Source of the DNA: Lewinella sp. LCG006
Lineage (GTDB): Bacteria > Bacteroidota > Bacteroidia > Chitinophagales > Saprospiraceae
Length of the DNA stretch: 64,000 bases
Reading direction: 5' to 3'
Assembly: GCF_040784935.1 (NCBI RefSeq)
Contig: NZ_CP160680.1
Span: forward strand, 1,665,501 to 1,729,500
Positions 1-9,900 of this stretch are shown piece by piece. The translations under genes and the position numbers were made by a program. The notes under the pieces were generated by a model. That model worked only from the letters and a program-made list of their open reading frames with translations, ran no database searches and was not told the DNA's origin. How positions within the stretch are numbered: the stretch's first letter is position 1; the number at the start of each line of letters is the position of its first letter.

Positions 1-3000
1 CTTGTTGAAGAAGGTATTGAAACGTTCTTCAACACCAGAGAAACGATATTGGGTGCGGGAAAAATTACGATCCAAAACCGTACTAAAGGAGAAGGAATTA
101 GGCAAGGGGTTTACATTAAACTCCTTGATAATTCTCAGCGGTTTGCTCTTTAGCCCCTTAAACGGCTGCAGGTAATTCGTTGGTCGGCTATAGCTGTAAT
201 CAATTCCACCAGCATATTCTTCCCGTGCATCATTCAGGATGAGCGGATCGCTACGGTCGGTACGGGTGTAATTATAGCTGGCACTAAAGTTTTCAATATC
301 CCAGGGCTTGGGCGTAGCACCTCCATTGTCTCCGGTACGCTCTTTGCCAACATTGCTAAAGTTGTAGACCACCCGGTTGGTAATGTCTTGCGCCTGCTCG
401 CGGATAGAATCCCGAGCGGCGGCAGTTTCCGTAGCATCAAGTTTGTCTTTGAGGCGGATATCCAAATCATAAGGATCAAACTCTGGCGTGCTCGTGGTAT
501 TGGAACGCTGTGCATAAAAAGGAATGCGCAATCCCCACTCTTCCGGGAAAAACTTATCAATATTTACATCTGCCGCCAGGTCATAGCCTGTAACTCGTTC
601 CCGGCTACGTTCCATGACGCCATTGTCGAGTGCTCCGAAACCGATACTGTTGTAATTACCGGCAACGGTAACGGAGCCCAGGTCGGCCAATTGCATATCC
701 ACGCGCCCGATAGCTGCCAGACCGCCTTTTTCATTCAGTCCGGTAAGGCGAAGTTCGTTGGCCCAAGCTTCAACAGAATAGGTTTGTAGCAAATCGTCAT
801 CCTTAATCGGATTTCGGATACCAATCATCATGACCTTGACAAAGCCTAGGTTAGGATTACCCTTCACTTTGATATTGTGCACTCCAGGCGGGCCTTCATC
901 TGTTTCGGAAATATAGACCTGGGCGTATTCCTCCACCTCGCTGAAGTTGGCGTTATTTCGCTCTACTTTGAGGTTTTTCAGCACCTCTAAGGGGAAATCA
1001 AACTGATTTTGTCCACGCCAAACCTCTGCCTTATAAGCTGGCGAATTGGGATTTGCCGTTGGGCTCACGAAATCAGGTCGAGACATCTTCAGGGGTATCT
1101 CGTATTCGTAATAGTTACTATTGAAATCACTTCCCAGACGAATAAACATTGTAAGTGCATCATCGGGCACATCCAGCTGATTTCTTTCCTCAGCATGGAC
1201 AAACATTTGCAGACGCTCGTACAGGCGCATATCTACCTCGGTATATTTGAATACCGACTGTACACCACCATCACAGAGATTATCGATCCTTAAGGCTAGT
1301 GATTGCTCGTTTTGCAGGGTATTAAAAACACCAAGCGACTGCTCTCGCTGAATCCCTAAAGGCAGGGTATAATTGAAGGGTTGCTTATTGCCATTCTCCT
1401 CAATGTTTACTGCATCAATTTGGAAACTTTGACCGGTGGTCTCACATGCTTCGGTCGCACCATCAAAACCAATATCCTCGCGGGTATAGCGCCGCCACTG
1501 GTTACGCACCAGCTCCAGGGTCGCGAAACGCAAGATGGTAGGCGCAGCAAAATCTTTGAGGTACATCCGCATGAAGCGAATAGAGCGGAAGTTTTGAATA
1601 CCATTGATGGCTTCAAAAACACCGGGCCTGATTTGCTGGCGCAGCGGTACTCGGAAGCGGTACCAGATTCGATTAGTGGCACCATCTTCGATCTGGTCTG
1701 TGATATATAATGCTCGTGCCCGATCAATCTCCCGAGGATTGGACGGATCTGCGTAGATGGGAATAGTATATTCAAAGTACGACTCCGTTTCGTTGAGGGT
1801 ATTGTCGCCATCCAAATCTTCCGCATCGGGAACATTGGTACCTGATTGACGAAGCTGGGTACCCTGATTGGCGCCAGAGTTGCCCTGTGGGTTATTAAAC
1901 CTACGGTACCGCTCCCGGAGGCGATCACTACTATCGAAACCATCGTTGTAAAAACGGAAGTTGTCGTTAGCGACATCGTTTCTCAACAAGTTAGCAGCTT
2001 GCGGATTAAGCGTAGCAATTGCATCCAGGTAGCTACTGTAAAAGTTCTCTTCTTCTGCATCCGTTAAGCCATCAAGCCCCACATCCTGCAGTGCTCTGGT
2101 TTCCGGGTCATTATCAAATGCTCTGGTAATTTGCTGCCCTACGGGTACTTTACCCCAAACGGTATTGTCTACTGGCCGCTGTTCATTGGCCGGGCCTGGT
2201 AAGCCATTCTCAAAAAAGCGGCGAGAATCTTTTAATATATCTTCGGAAACGTTTCCAAAATTGAGGTACAGGTTACCTTGCTTGTTCTCGAAATTAGGAT
2301 CCGCTTGCGTGGGGTTATTCGGATCAAGGAAGGGAGACAACATCCAGAATTCCACAAACTCAATATTCGATGTTTGGAAATCATTGGTGGTAATCGCCCG
2401 CATGATTCCTCCCCAGCGGGTTTCCGGATCATTAAGCTGTACCGGAGAAAGCGTATCTCCGGGAGTAGGTAACACTCCTGCCGTCAGGCCTTCTCGGCCT
2501 CCCGGAATATCGAAGTTGTAGGGGCCCCGCTGATTTGGGAAATAAGACAAATCAAAAACTTGCACATCCGAACGCTGGTTGGGTTGAATGAACAAATTGG
2601 GGAAAATCTCATTTTGAGGCACCAACCTGGTGTAAGGGTCATTATTGTCCGGGCCTGTTCTTGCCAGAGGATCGATACGGTACCAGTTGAGGCGAGCGCG
2701 ATTAGCACCCGAGACCAAACCTCCACGGGTAGCTTCCGGGAATTTTGACGGCTGGCCCTGAGGAACACTGGCAAGGTACCATTGATTGGTAGGCTGGCGC
2801 AAGTCGATAGTACTGGCCGAACCTTCAAAATCATCTACGTAAACAATCCCCGATTTGTCTTGTCGGCTTTGGTTGATGGCCCGGGAATGCCCGGGATCAA
2901 GTGCTGCCGCTTCGGCCATCACCGAGATACTGGAAGGCACCGTTGTACTGTAAAACGGCAATTTATCAACAAGTCGCGTCAGGAACGGTGCTTCTTTGTT

Positions 3001-5355
3001 CAAGTTGAAATCAAGACCGTAAATACGGTTATTGATAGGATCATCGCCTAAGTTTACCTTAGGGGTAAAGGGCCTTTCAAAAAGATTTAGAAACGTTGCC
3101 CCGATATTAATATCTTCATTCACTTCGTAATCCGCACGTAAACCCAGCATGGTTTTATTCTGCAAACCAAAGACGGTATTGTCTTCAAAAGAGACATTAA
3201 TCGGTACGCCCGAACTAAGGATGGCGTCATTGAGAATGCGAATACGCCCGGTGGAATAATCTATATCGTAATCCTGCCCGGCAATCAGCAACTGACCACC
3301 AGCAGTAACCCTTTCTGAGCCTTGCGGGATATTAAATGCCCCCAAAGAAAGCTCCGATGCAACGGAAGATTTGTAGGTTCCTTTGATGACATAGCGGTTC
3401 TTCTCCGGAAATTCGCGCGCATCGAAAACAATTTCGTCATAAAGCTCTTGGTAGACGAAGGAATCCCGAATAGCTCCATCAATTTTCCCTGCCAGGTAAC
3501 TACCAAAAGGTTCGAGTACCGGGAAAATAATCCGTCCATTAGCTGGATTAATGGTCACTCCTTCAACGAAGTCAAAAACCCCATCTGGTTGAGGGTCTCC
3601 TTGTACATTGAGGCGGTCTAGATTAAACACACGAACCAAAGGAATGCCGGCCAAATTGGACTTTGGCAAGAATCTTTTCACCCCACGCCCTGGATCATCA
3701 TAAAAAATATCCAAACGGAAATCTTCCCGATTTACCTGATAAGCACCAATAGAATAGACGTTTTTCATCATCAGGTCCCAGGCAGGTACGTTCACTTGTT
3801 GGGTAGTACTCTTTAGCATTTTGGTAAACAGTACCGTTGATGTTTCCATGGTATCAGTCGTAACATCCGCCCGGTTGATGGAGCTGGTACCTACGGCAAA
3901 CGGTTCTCCGTTATACTTATAGGTATAGGAAACTGCTAGTACCTGGTCGGGCTGCAACTGAATATTCAGCGAGATAAACCCAAGTTCTGGGTGCACCGTA
4001 TAATCACGAGGGCCCAATTTACGTGCTCGTACTTTTTCGAAATCAATGGATTGACGAAGGTTAAATTGGGTCTGAAGAATAGCTACTGCCCTATCGATAC
4101 TTTGGAGATCAGGGTTTGCGATAATCCGCTCGTACAGGTTATTTGCCTTGTTATCCGGCAGTGGTCGGCCATCGCAAATTTCACGGTAAAGTGGATCTGC
4201 ATTCGCAATGATCTCTGCGGGGTTGGTCAGGCGTTCTGGTTCTCCCAAATCCGCGAAAGCCACAATATCCCGGGTGTCCTGAACATCATTTTTGTCGTTG
4301 GTTACCCAAACCTCCAGGTTCTCCAGGTGGAACAAGGTATTCATCTGGGGGAGATTCTGCAAGGCTGGTTCAAAAGCGGCACGGTTGTAATGAGAAATAA
4401 AGAAGTGGCGATTTTCATCGTACTCATCTGACTTTACTTCGTATTCGGTAACCTGGCTTCCGCCCTGAATGGTAATATTCTCGTTTTCCGATTGCTGCTG
4501 AGAGGCGATGGCGGTGAGGCGCAGGTGTCCGAATTGCAGCTCTGTTTTAAGACCGAAAAGACTCTGAGCACCTTGAATCAACTGCCCACGCAGCGGAAGG
4601 CTTACATTACCTGCTTCGATCTTCTTGAGGATATCATCTTCCCCGTAAAGATCGCTGTTGTAGTCGATTTTTATCTGGTTGTCAAAATTGAAGGTCGCCT
4701 GGGTATTGTAATTGGTAGAAAGCTTCAGCTTTTCGCCAATCTGCCCAGTGACGTTCATCTGGATGGCCATATCAAAATCAAAGCCGCCATTGCGTTTTTG
4801 CCGCTGGGTCAGGATGGGATTTTCTACGTATTGGTAATCGAAACCAAAGGTGAGGTCAATACTTCCCTGCGGTTGAATATTGATTTCATTTCCTCCAAAG
4901 AGGCGATCAATTAAGCTGGATTGGACATCCACGCCTGCCAGTGGATCATCGACACTGAGGCTACTTCCTCGATTGAATCCCCCAAGCTGATCGAAATATC
5001 GCTTCTGATCACGCTGGCGAGTGATTTCCATATACTCTTCGAAGGAGATATAAGTAGGTGGCCGGAAAAGCGTCTCTCCGATTCGCTCCGTAACGATATA
5101 TTGCCCCGTAGCGGGATCGTACTCAATGGTCTGCTCCACGGCGGAAGGGTCACTCAGATCAAAAGGATTATTGGTAGGGTTCGTTATGAAATCTTCATAA
5201 CGGTCCTGCAAGGGCGGCAGGGTATCCTGAACGCTAGCTTTGACGTAATTGATCTGGTATGGATCGTCTAATCCTGGATTATTACCCCAAGCACGAAGGC
5301 TACCAAAAATAGCCAGGGTAATAAAAATACTTGAGAGTAGAATTTGTCTAATCAT
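1..5355 (-). CDS. sprA: SprA, T9SS outer-membrane translocon (partial, C-terminus beyond window)
   Basis: The reading frame opens at an ATG (5353-5355, complement) and stays open for exactly 1785 codons to base 1, so the 3' end lies outside the window. The translation begins MIRQILLSSIFITLAIFG, a signal peptide, followed by SprA-type sequence such as YDPATGQYIVTERIG and PPTYISFEEYMEITRQRDQ. SprA (Sov in Porphyromonas) is the giant beta-barrel that carries cargo across the outer membrane in type IX secretion and is needed for gliding in Flavobacterium; family members are about 2300-2500 residues, so roughly three quarters is present. It lies 124 bp downstream of ruvA on the same strand, an arrangement known in other Bacteroidota. 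It is the export machine expected to serve the many sorting-domain proteins in this window. The family call is confident; the gene is not assessable beyond base 1. Confidence 0.93.
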   Translation of the reverse strand, partial: MIRQILLSSIFITLAIFGSLRAWGNNPGLDDPYQINYVKASVQDTLPPLQDRYEDFITNPTNNPFDLSDPSAVEQTIEYDPATGQYIVTERIGETLFRPPTYISFEEYMEITRQRDQKRYFDQLGGFNRGSSLSVDDPLAGVDVQSSLIDRLFGGNEINIQPQGSIDLTFGFDYQYVENPILTQRQKRNGGFDFDMAIQMNVTGQIGEKLKLSTNYNTQATFNFDNQIKIDYNSDLYGEDDILKKIEAGNVSLPLRGQLIQGAQSLFGLKTELQFGHLRLTAIASQQQSENENITIQGGSQVTEYEVKSDEYDENRHFFISHYNRAAFEPALQNLPQMNTLFHLENLEVWVTNDKNDVQDTRDIVAFADLGEPERLTNPAEIIANADPLYREICDGRPLPDNKANNLYERIIANPDLQSIDRAVAILQTQFNLRQSIDFEKVRARKLGPRDYTVHPELGFISLNIQLQPDQVLAVSYTYKYNGEPFAVGTSSINRADVTTDTMETSTVLFTKMLKSTTQQVNVPAWDLMMKNVYSIGAYQVNREDFRLDIFYDDPGRGVKRFLPKSNLAGIPLVRVFNLDRLNVQGDPQPDGVFDFVEGVTINPANGRIIFPVLEPFGSYLAGKIDGAIRDSFVYQELYDEIVFDAREFPEKNRYVIKGTYKSSVASELSLGAFNIPQGSERVTAGGQLLIAGQDYDIDYSTGRIRILNDAILSSGVPINVSFEDNTVFGLQNKTMLGLRADYEVNEDINIGATFLNLFERPFTPKVNLGDDPINNRIYGLDFNLNKEAPFLTRLVDKLPFYSTTVPSSISVMAEAAALDPGHSRAINQSRQDKSGIVYVDDFEGSASTIDLRQPTNQWYLASVPQGQPSKFPEATRGGLVSGANRARLNWYRIDPLARTGPDNNDPYTRLVPQNEIFPNLFIQPNQRSDVQVFDLSYFPNQRGPYNFDIPGGREGLTAGVLPTPGDTLSPVQLNDPETRWGGIMRAITTNDFQTSNIEFVEFWMLSPFLDPNNPTQADPNFENKQGNLYLNFGNVSEDILKDSRRFFENGLPGPANEQRPVDNTVWGKVPVGQQITRAFDNDPETRALQDVGLDGLTDAEEENFYSSYLDAIATLNPQAANLLRNDVANDNFRFYNDGFDSSDRLRERYRRFNNPQGNSGANQGTQLRQSGTNVPDAEDLDGDNTLNETESYFEYTIPIYADPSNPREIDRARALYITDQIEDGATNRIWYRFRVPLRQQIRPGVFEAINGIQNFRSIRFMRMYLKDFAAPTILRFATLELVRNQWRRYTREDIGFDGATEACETTGQSFQIDAVNIEENGNKQPFNYTLPLGIQREQSLGVFNTLQNEQSLALRIDNLCDGGVQSVFKYTEVDMRLYERLQMFVHAEERNQLDVPDDALTMFIRLGSDFNSNYYEYEIPLKMSRPDFVSPTANPNSPAYKAEVWRGQNQFDFPLEVLKNLKVERNNANFSEVEEYAQVYISETDEGPPGVHNIKVKGNPNLGFVKVMMIGIRNPIKDDDLLQTYSVEAWANELRLTGLNEKGGLAAIGRVDMQLADLGSVTVAGNYNSIGFGALDNGVMERSRERVTGYDLAADVNIDKFFPEEWGLRIPFYAQRSNTTSTPEFDPYDLDIRLKDKLDATETAAARDSIREQAQDITNRVVYNFSNVGKERTGDNGGATPKPWDIENFSASYNYTRTDRSDPLILNDAREEYAGGIDYSYSRPTNYLQPFKGLKSKPLRIIKEFNVNPLPNSFSFSTVLDRNFSRTQYRFSGVEERFNTFFNK

Positions 5356-5479
5356 TGTTTCTCACTGTTCGATTCTCTATCCCGATTGTTCATTCCTTAA
5401 ACGAGCACTACCGCTCCTTGGGGTAGACGACTCAAAATTTAACACAGCAAAAGGTTTAGGGTACAAGAGCTTGCTCTAG

Positions 5480-6073
5480 TCAAGATGACAAATCTCGTAA
5501 TGCCTGCTTGATGAGTTGTTCGGCACTATCCACCCCTGGCGATTCCCTAAGGATTCTATTGAGGGTACGTTGCACCTGTGGACGGGCAAAACCCAGCGCC
5601 ACCAATGCAGATAACGCCTCTTCTCTGAGGGTATTGTCTTTGGGGGTACTAAGAATTACAGATTCGCCGCTATCTTTCAAAACTTTGTCTTTTAGATCAA
5701 GGATAATTCGCTTGGCCGTCTTAGGCCCTATCCCTTTTACGCCTTTAAAAGTATTGACATCTTCTCCTATGATGGCTGCTCGCAGTTCGTCCGGAGTTAG
5801 GCTAGACAAGGCGATCTGTGCCGTGGCGGGCCCAACCCCACTAACGGAGATCAGCAGGCGAAAAAAGTTGCGCTCAGTGTCTTCCGCAAAACCATAGAGG
5901 GTGTGGCCATCTTCTTTAATCTGCAAATGTGTCAAAATGCGGACTTGTTCGGCTTTCTCTATCTGTGCGTAAGTGTGCAGACTAATATTGATGTGATAAC
6001 CAATACCTCCAGCCTCTACCACAATAAAGGTGGGATTTTTGAAGGTGATAGTACCTTTGACATATGTAATCAT
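5480..6073 (-). CDS. ruvA: Holliday junction branch migration protein RuvA
   Basis: This 197-residue protein has the normal RuvA length. RuvA binds four-way DNA junctions as a tetramer and loads the RuvB motor for branch migration in recombinational repair. The N-terminal OB-fold begins MITYVKGTITF and includes GGIGYHINISLHTY. The central helix-hairpin-helix motifs are visible as LLISVSGVGPATAQIALS and GVKGIGPKTAKRIILDL. The C-terminal RuvB-contacting domain is EEALSALVALGFARPQV. The ATG start gives a canonical N-terminus. It is followed on the same strand by sprA, and a TACCTTTG -7 box lies about 95 bp upstream, so the two are probably co-transcribed. Confidence 0.96.
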   Translation of the reverse strand: MITYVKGTITFKNPTFIVVEAGGIGYHINISLHTYAQIEKAEQVRILTHLQIKEDGHTLYGFAEDTERNFFRLLISVSGVGPATAQIALSSLTPDELRAAIIGEDVNTFKGVKGIGPKTAKRIILDLKDKVLKDSGESVILSTPKDNTLREEALSALVALGFARPQVQRTLNRILRESPGVDSAEQLIKQALRDLSS

Positions 6074-6166
6074 GGAAACGGGCTTAACCTAAGGAAGTAG
6101 TTTGTCTCATGAGCGCGATCAACCCAATTCGCCCTATGGAGCGAGATTGTGCCAAAAACTGGAGGG

Positions 6167-6174
6167 CAAAGGTA
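6167..6174 (-). promoter_or_regulatory. Bacteroidota-type -7 box for ruvA-sprA
   Basis: On the minus strand this reads TACCTTTG, a full match to the Bacteroidota consensus TAnnTTTG. It lies 94 bp upstream of the ruvA start codon. I see no clear TTG -33 element at 19-21 bp spacing, so confidence is moderate. Confidence 0.5.
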
Positions 6175-6220
6175 AGAAGAATCACAGGTATTAGCTTATT
6201 TTGGGGACAAAATAGCAGCT

Positions 6221-6901
6221 ATGTACTTTAAGATTAGCTTACATGTTCTTTGTCTAATGGTGTTCAGTGCCTTCTTTTGGGGCTGTGGCGCAGAACAATC
6301 CACGGAGCATACTCCCCGGCTAGCCGCAAATTTCTACGTGCGCTATGTCGCTGAAAATCAAGAATTGCGTGGGCAAGCCTCTTTCTTTCAGGAAGACTCC
6401 ACGACCCTTGCGTTCCCAGGCGGTGTGTCTTTCATGGGGAGTGGTACCCAAATGAAAGAACTCCCCAATGGACTCCTCAGATACGAAGGTAAAATGCGAG
6501 TACCTTACCAAAATCCTACTCGCTTCGCTTTTAAGCTTCCAGGGCTGGAGGCCCCAACAGAAATCAACCTTTCTATGGTCGGGATCGACCAATATTCCAT
6601 CACCTCGGCCAGTAAATCCGAGGGACTCCGACTGATGGTAAACAACACATTAGCTGCTGACGAAAGTCTGTTATTGCTCTTTACCGACCCCAATGAGGAA
6701 GTACGCACAATCGTACGCCCAGGGCCTCTGGAGCGTACGGAGTTATTTATCCCTGCGGATGCCGTTGCCTTATTCACCCCGGGTGAATACCGCATTTATT
6801 TGGTTAAAAGTCGGCAAATCAAAGCACAAACAGAGGGTCTTGACTACGAAGCTTCTGTAGAATTCTACTCAACGGAAAAAGAGTTTGAGTTGAAGGATTA
6901 A
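6221..6901 (+). CDS. Putative lipoprotein, unknown function
   Basis: A 226-residue protein starting at an ATG. The N-terminus is a type II signal peptide: a hydrophobic stretch ending FSAFFWGCGAEQ, with the lipobox Cys near residue 23. The mature part is rich in beta-strand-like sequence and polar residues, with no motif I recognise. It is likely anchored in the outer or inner membrane facing the periplasm. It ends 44 bp before the start of a secreted FG-GAP protein on the same strand and may be co-transcribed with it. I cannot assign a function. Confidence 0.8.
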   Translation: MYFKISLHVLCLMVFSAFFWGCGAEQSTEHTPRLAANFYVRYVAENQELRGQASFFQEDSTTLAFPGGVSFMGSGTQMKELPNGLLRYEGKMRVPYQNPTRFAFKLPGLEAPTEINLSMVGIDQYSITSASKSEGLRLMVNNTLAADESLLLLFTDPNEEVRTIVRPGPLERTELFIPADAVALFTPGEYRIYLVKSRQIKAQTEGLDYEASVEFYSTEKEFELKD

Positions 6902-6945
6902 GTCTCCTGCCTATCCTTTCCCCTCTTTATTTGAAACCCAACACC

Positions 6946-9900
6946 ATGAAGCAATACTACTCATTGCTATTTATTCAATTTCTCCTATTATCCTTCTCTC
7001 CACCATTTTTTGCGCAGCAATTTTCAGAGATAAGTGAAGAATTAGGCATGATCCATCACTTTGACGACTGGAATAGCATTGGCGGTGGCGCAGCGTTTTT
7101 TGATTATGACAATGATGGTGATGACGATCTTTATTTTACCGGAGGAAAATTTTCTGATCGACTTTATCGCAATGAGGGCGACGGAACCTTTACCGATGTG
7201 ACAGAGGAGAGTGGCCTTCAGTTAACCGCGACCTATTTCACCACTGGGGTAACCGTGGGTGATATTGATAACGACGGTTATCGAGATATTTTTGTAACTA
7301 CTTTTGGTTTTTTGAATTCTCTAGCGCCGGATAAACGTAACCTCCTCTATAAGAACATGGGGGATGGGACGTTTCAAGAAATTGCGCCACTCGCTAATCT
7401 CAGTGACGCCTCTCGTTCCGTTAGTGCCACGTTTTTAGATCACGACCAGGATGGATTTTTGGATTTGTATATTGTCAATTATGTTGATCGGGTGAGATTT
7501 ATCTATGGCGAAGATGGTATGCTTAGTGGTTTTGATCATGATTGTTACGAAAACTTTTTCTTTCATAACAATGGCAACGGTACTTTCACCCAGGTCGCCC
7601 GCCAACTTAACTTAGAGGACGCTGGATGTGGGTTGGCCATCGTCAATACTGACTATGACATGGATGGTGATGCCGACTTGTACCTAGCCAATGACTTCGG
7701 TGAGTTCATCGAGACCAACCAAATGTACATCAATAACCTGACCACGGGTGTCTATGATACTATTCCTGGAGAGAACGATATCAATATTGGCTTCTACGGC
7801 ATGGGCATTGCTGTTGGTGATTATGACCTGGATCAAGACTTCGACTACTATGTGTCTAATCTTGGTGCCAATGCTTTTCTAAACAACGATGGAAACGGCC
7901 AATTCACCAATATCGCTGAGCAGGCGGGAGTGCCCAATACGATGACCGACAATAACTTGCTCGTAACCAGTTGGGGTACGGTATTCGCTGACATTGACAA
8001 CAATCTCTACGAAGATCTCCTTGTTTCTAATGGCCATATTCCTGCTGCTGCTTTCATAGCAACGGACCACATAGACCCTAACAAGCTTTACTATAACAAT
8101 GGTGACAATACATTTACTGACATTTCCGTAGCTGCTGGTTTTGATAGTCCGGAAAAATGTCGAGGACTGGTGTATTCAGATTTTGATCAAGATGGTGATT
8201 TGGACTTTTTTGTCAATGTGATGAGCAGCGATAGTTTCCCTGATGCTCATGTAAGGTTCTATCGTAACGATTTGGCAAATAATAACAATTGGGTACAAAT
8301 TTCACTGGAAGGCACTCACTGTAATCGAGACGCGATAGGAGCTATTATCCGATTGTTTGTTGACGACCTTATACTATTGCGAGAAATCAGTGGCGGAGGA
8401 AGTCATGCCTCTCAAAATAGCACAATCGCCCACTTTGGTCTGGCAGACCACAGCACCATTGACAGTGTACAAGTGAGTTGGCCCGGAGGAGAGGTGGAAA
8501 CTTTTTATGATTTGGACATCAATCAACGCCATCATTTGATCCAAGCCCTGGTGCCCAGGGTAAGAATTAACTTCAACGTAGATATGAGTTTTCAGGAAGA
8601 AAGCCCACAAGGTGTTTTCCTCAAAGTGACCAATGCAGAAGGCGATATCCAAAGTAAACTCATGTATGCTCCCTTCCTGGATGGTATGTACAGTGTTTCT
8701 TTTCTTCAAGAACCAGGCTTCAGTGGCTATTACACTATTATAAACGGCTATTGCCCCGACGATACCTGCGGAGAAGATCTAAGTGAAGAGGGGTGTGATG
8801 GTTTAACACCCGATTTCAAACGCTTACTTGAACCTGTTTTTAATGATACAACGATCAACCTTTGTTTTGGAATTTGCGCAGGAATTCCCTGCCAATCAAC
8901 GGTAGATAGCATCAACGCTCATTTTACACTCAATGCTGCTCCACTTAACGAAAACCTTCAACAAATTTTCATCCGCGGCCTTAGTCCCAATGGTGAAGAC
9001 CTCCCCATGAATGATCCTGATGGTGACGGGACTTATGAGCTCAGTATCAACTTGGCGGAAGGTTATTCCGCTTATTACACCTATGTCAACGGAGAGTGTA
9101 GCGATGAATCTTGCACTGAAAATTTAAGCGAACAAGGATGTACAGATGAAGCCAACAATTATTATCGCTATTTGCCTCCCATGACGCAGGACACCATGCT
9201 AGCTGCCTGCTTCGGAGTCTGTAATACAGACAGCTGCTTTGCGCCAATTGACACCTTCCGGTTAACCATCAACCTGAACATGACCAATGAAGCCCTCAAC
9301 CCTACGGGTGTTTTCATTATTGGCGACTTCTTCGGCCTCTCTGGTGCGAGCCCTATGTATGATGGCGATGATGATGGCATCTATACCAACTTTTTTGATA
9401 TTCCCGAAGGCTTCTCTACTTATTACAGCTTTACCAATGGTAGCAATTGCCCAGGAACTACCTGCTATGAAGACCTTAGTGGACAAGCGTGTGCCAGCAT
9501 AGATCAAAATAACTTTCGGTACCTCAACCCAATCACTTCCGATACTATTATTAATCTCTGCTTTGGAGAATGCCAATTAGCAGCTTGCTTTCCTCCGGCA
9601 GATTCCGTAGACATTCAGATCAACCTTAATACGGCTGCTATTGATGTTGCAGAAGCAGGTATCTATTTAGTAGAAGGCGCTTTTGGTTCTCCCGGCGAAA
9701 ACCCGATGGAGGACAACAATGGTGACGGAGTCTATAGCATAACTTTACGAGTTCCTGAAGGATTTAGCGGCTACTATAGTTTTACTAATGGTTTATGCTT
9801 TGACCTCAGTTGTAAAGAAGACCTTAACGGCCAGGATTGTGGCCCACCTAATGCCAATAACAACCGTTGGCTCCCCCCGGTGATGCAAGATACCATTATC

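Noticed and set aside
388-4914. Many small plus- and minus-strand frames in the first 5 kb
   Set aside because: All lie within the open sprA frame, which spans 1785 codons to the window edge.
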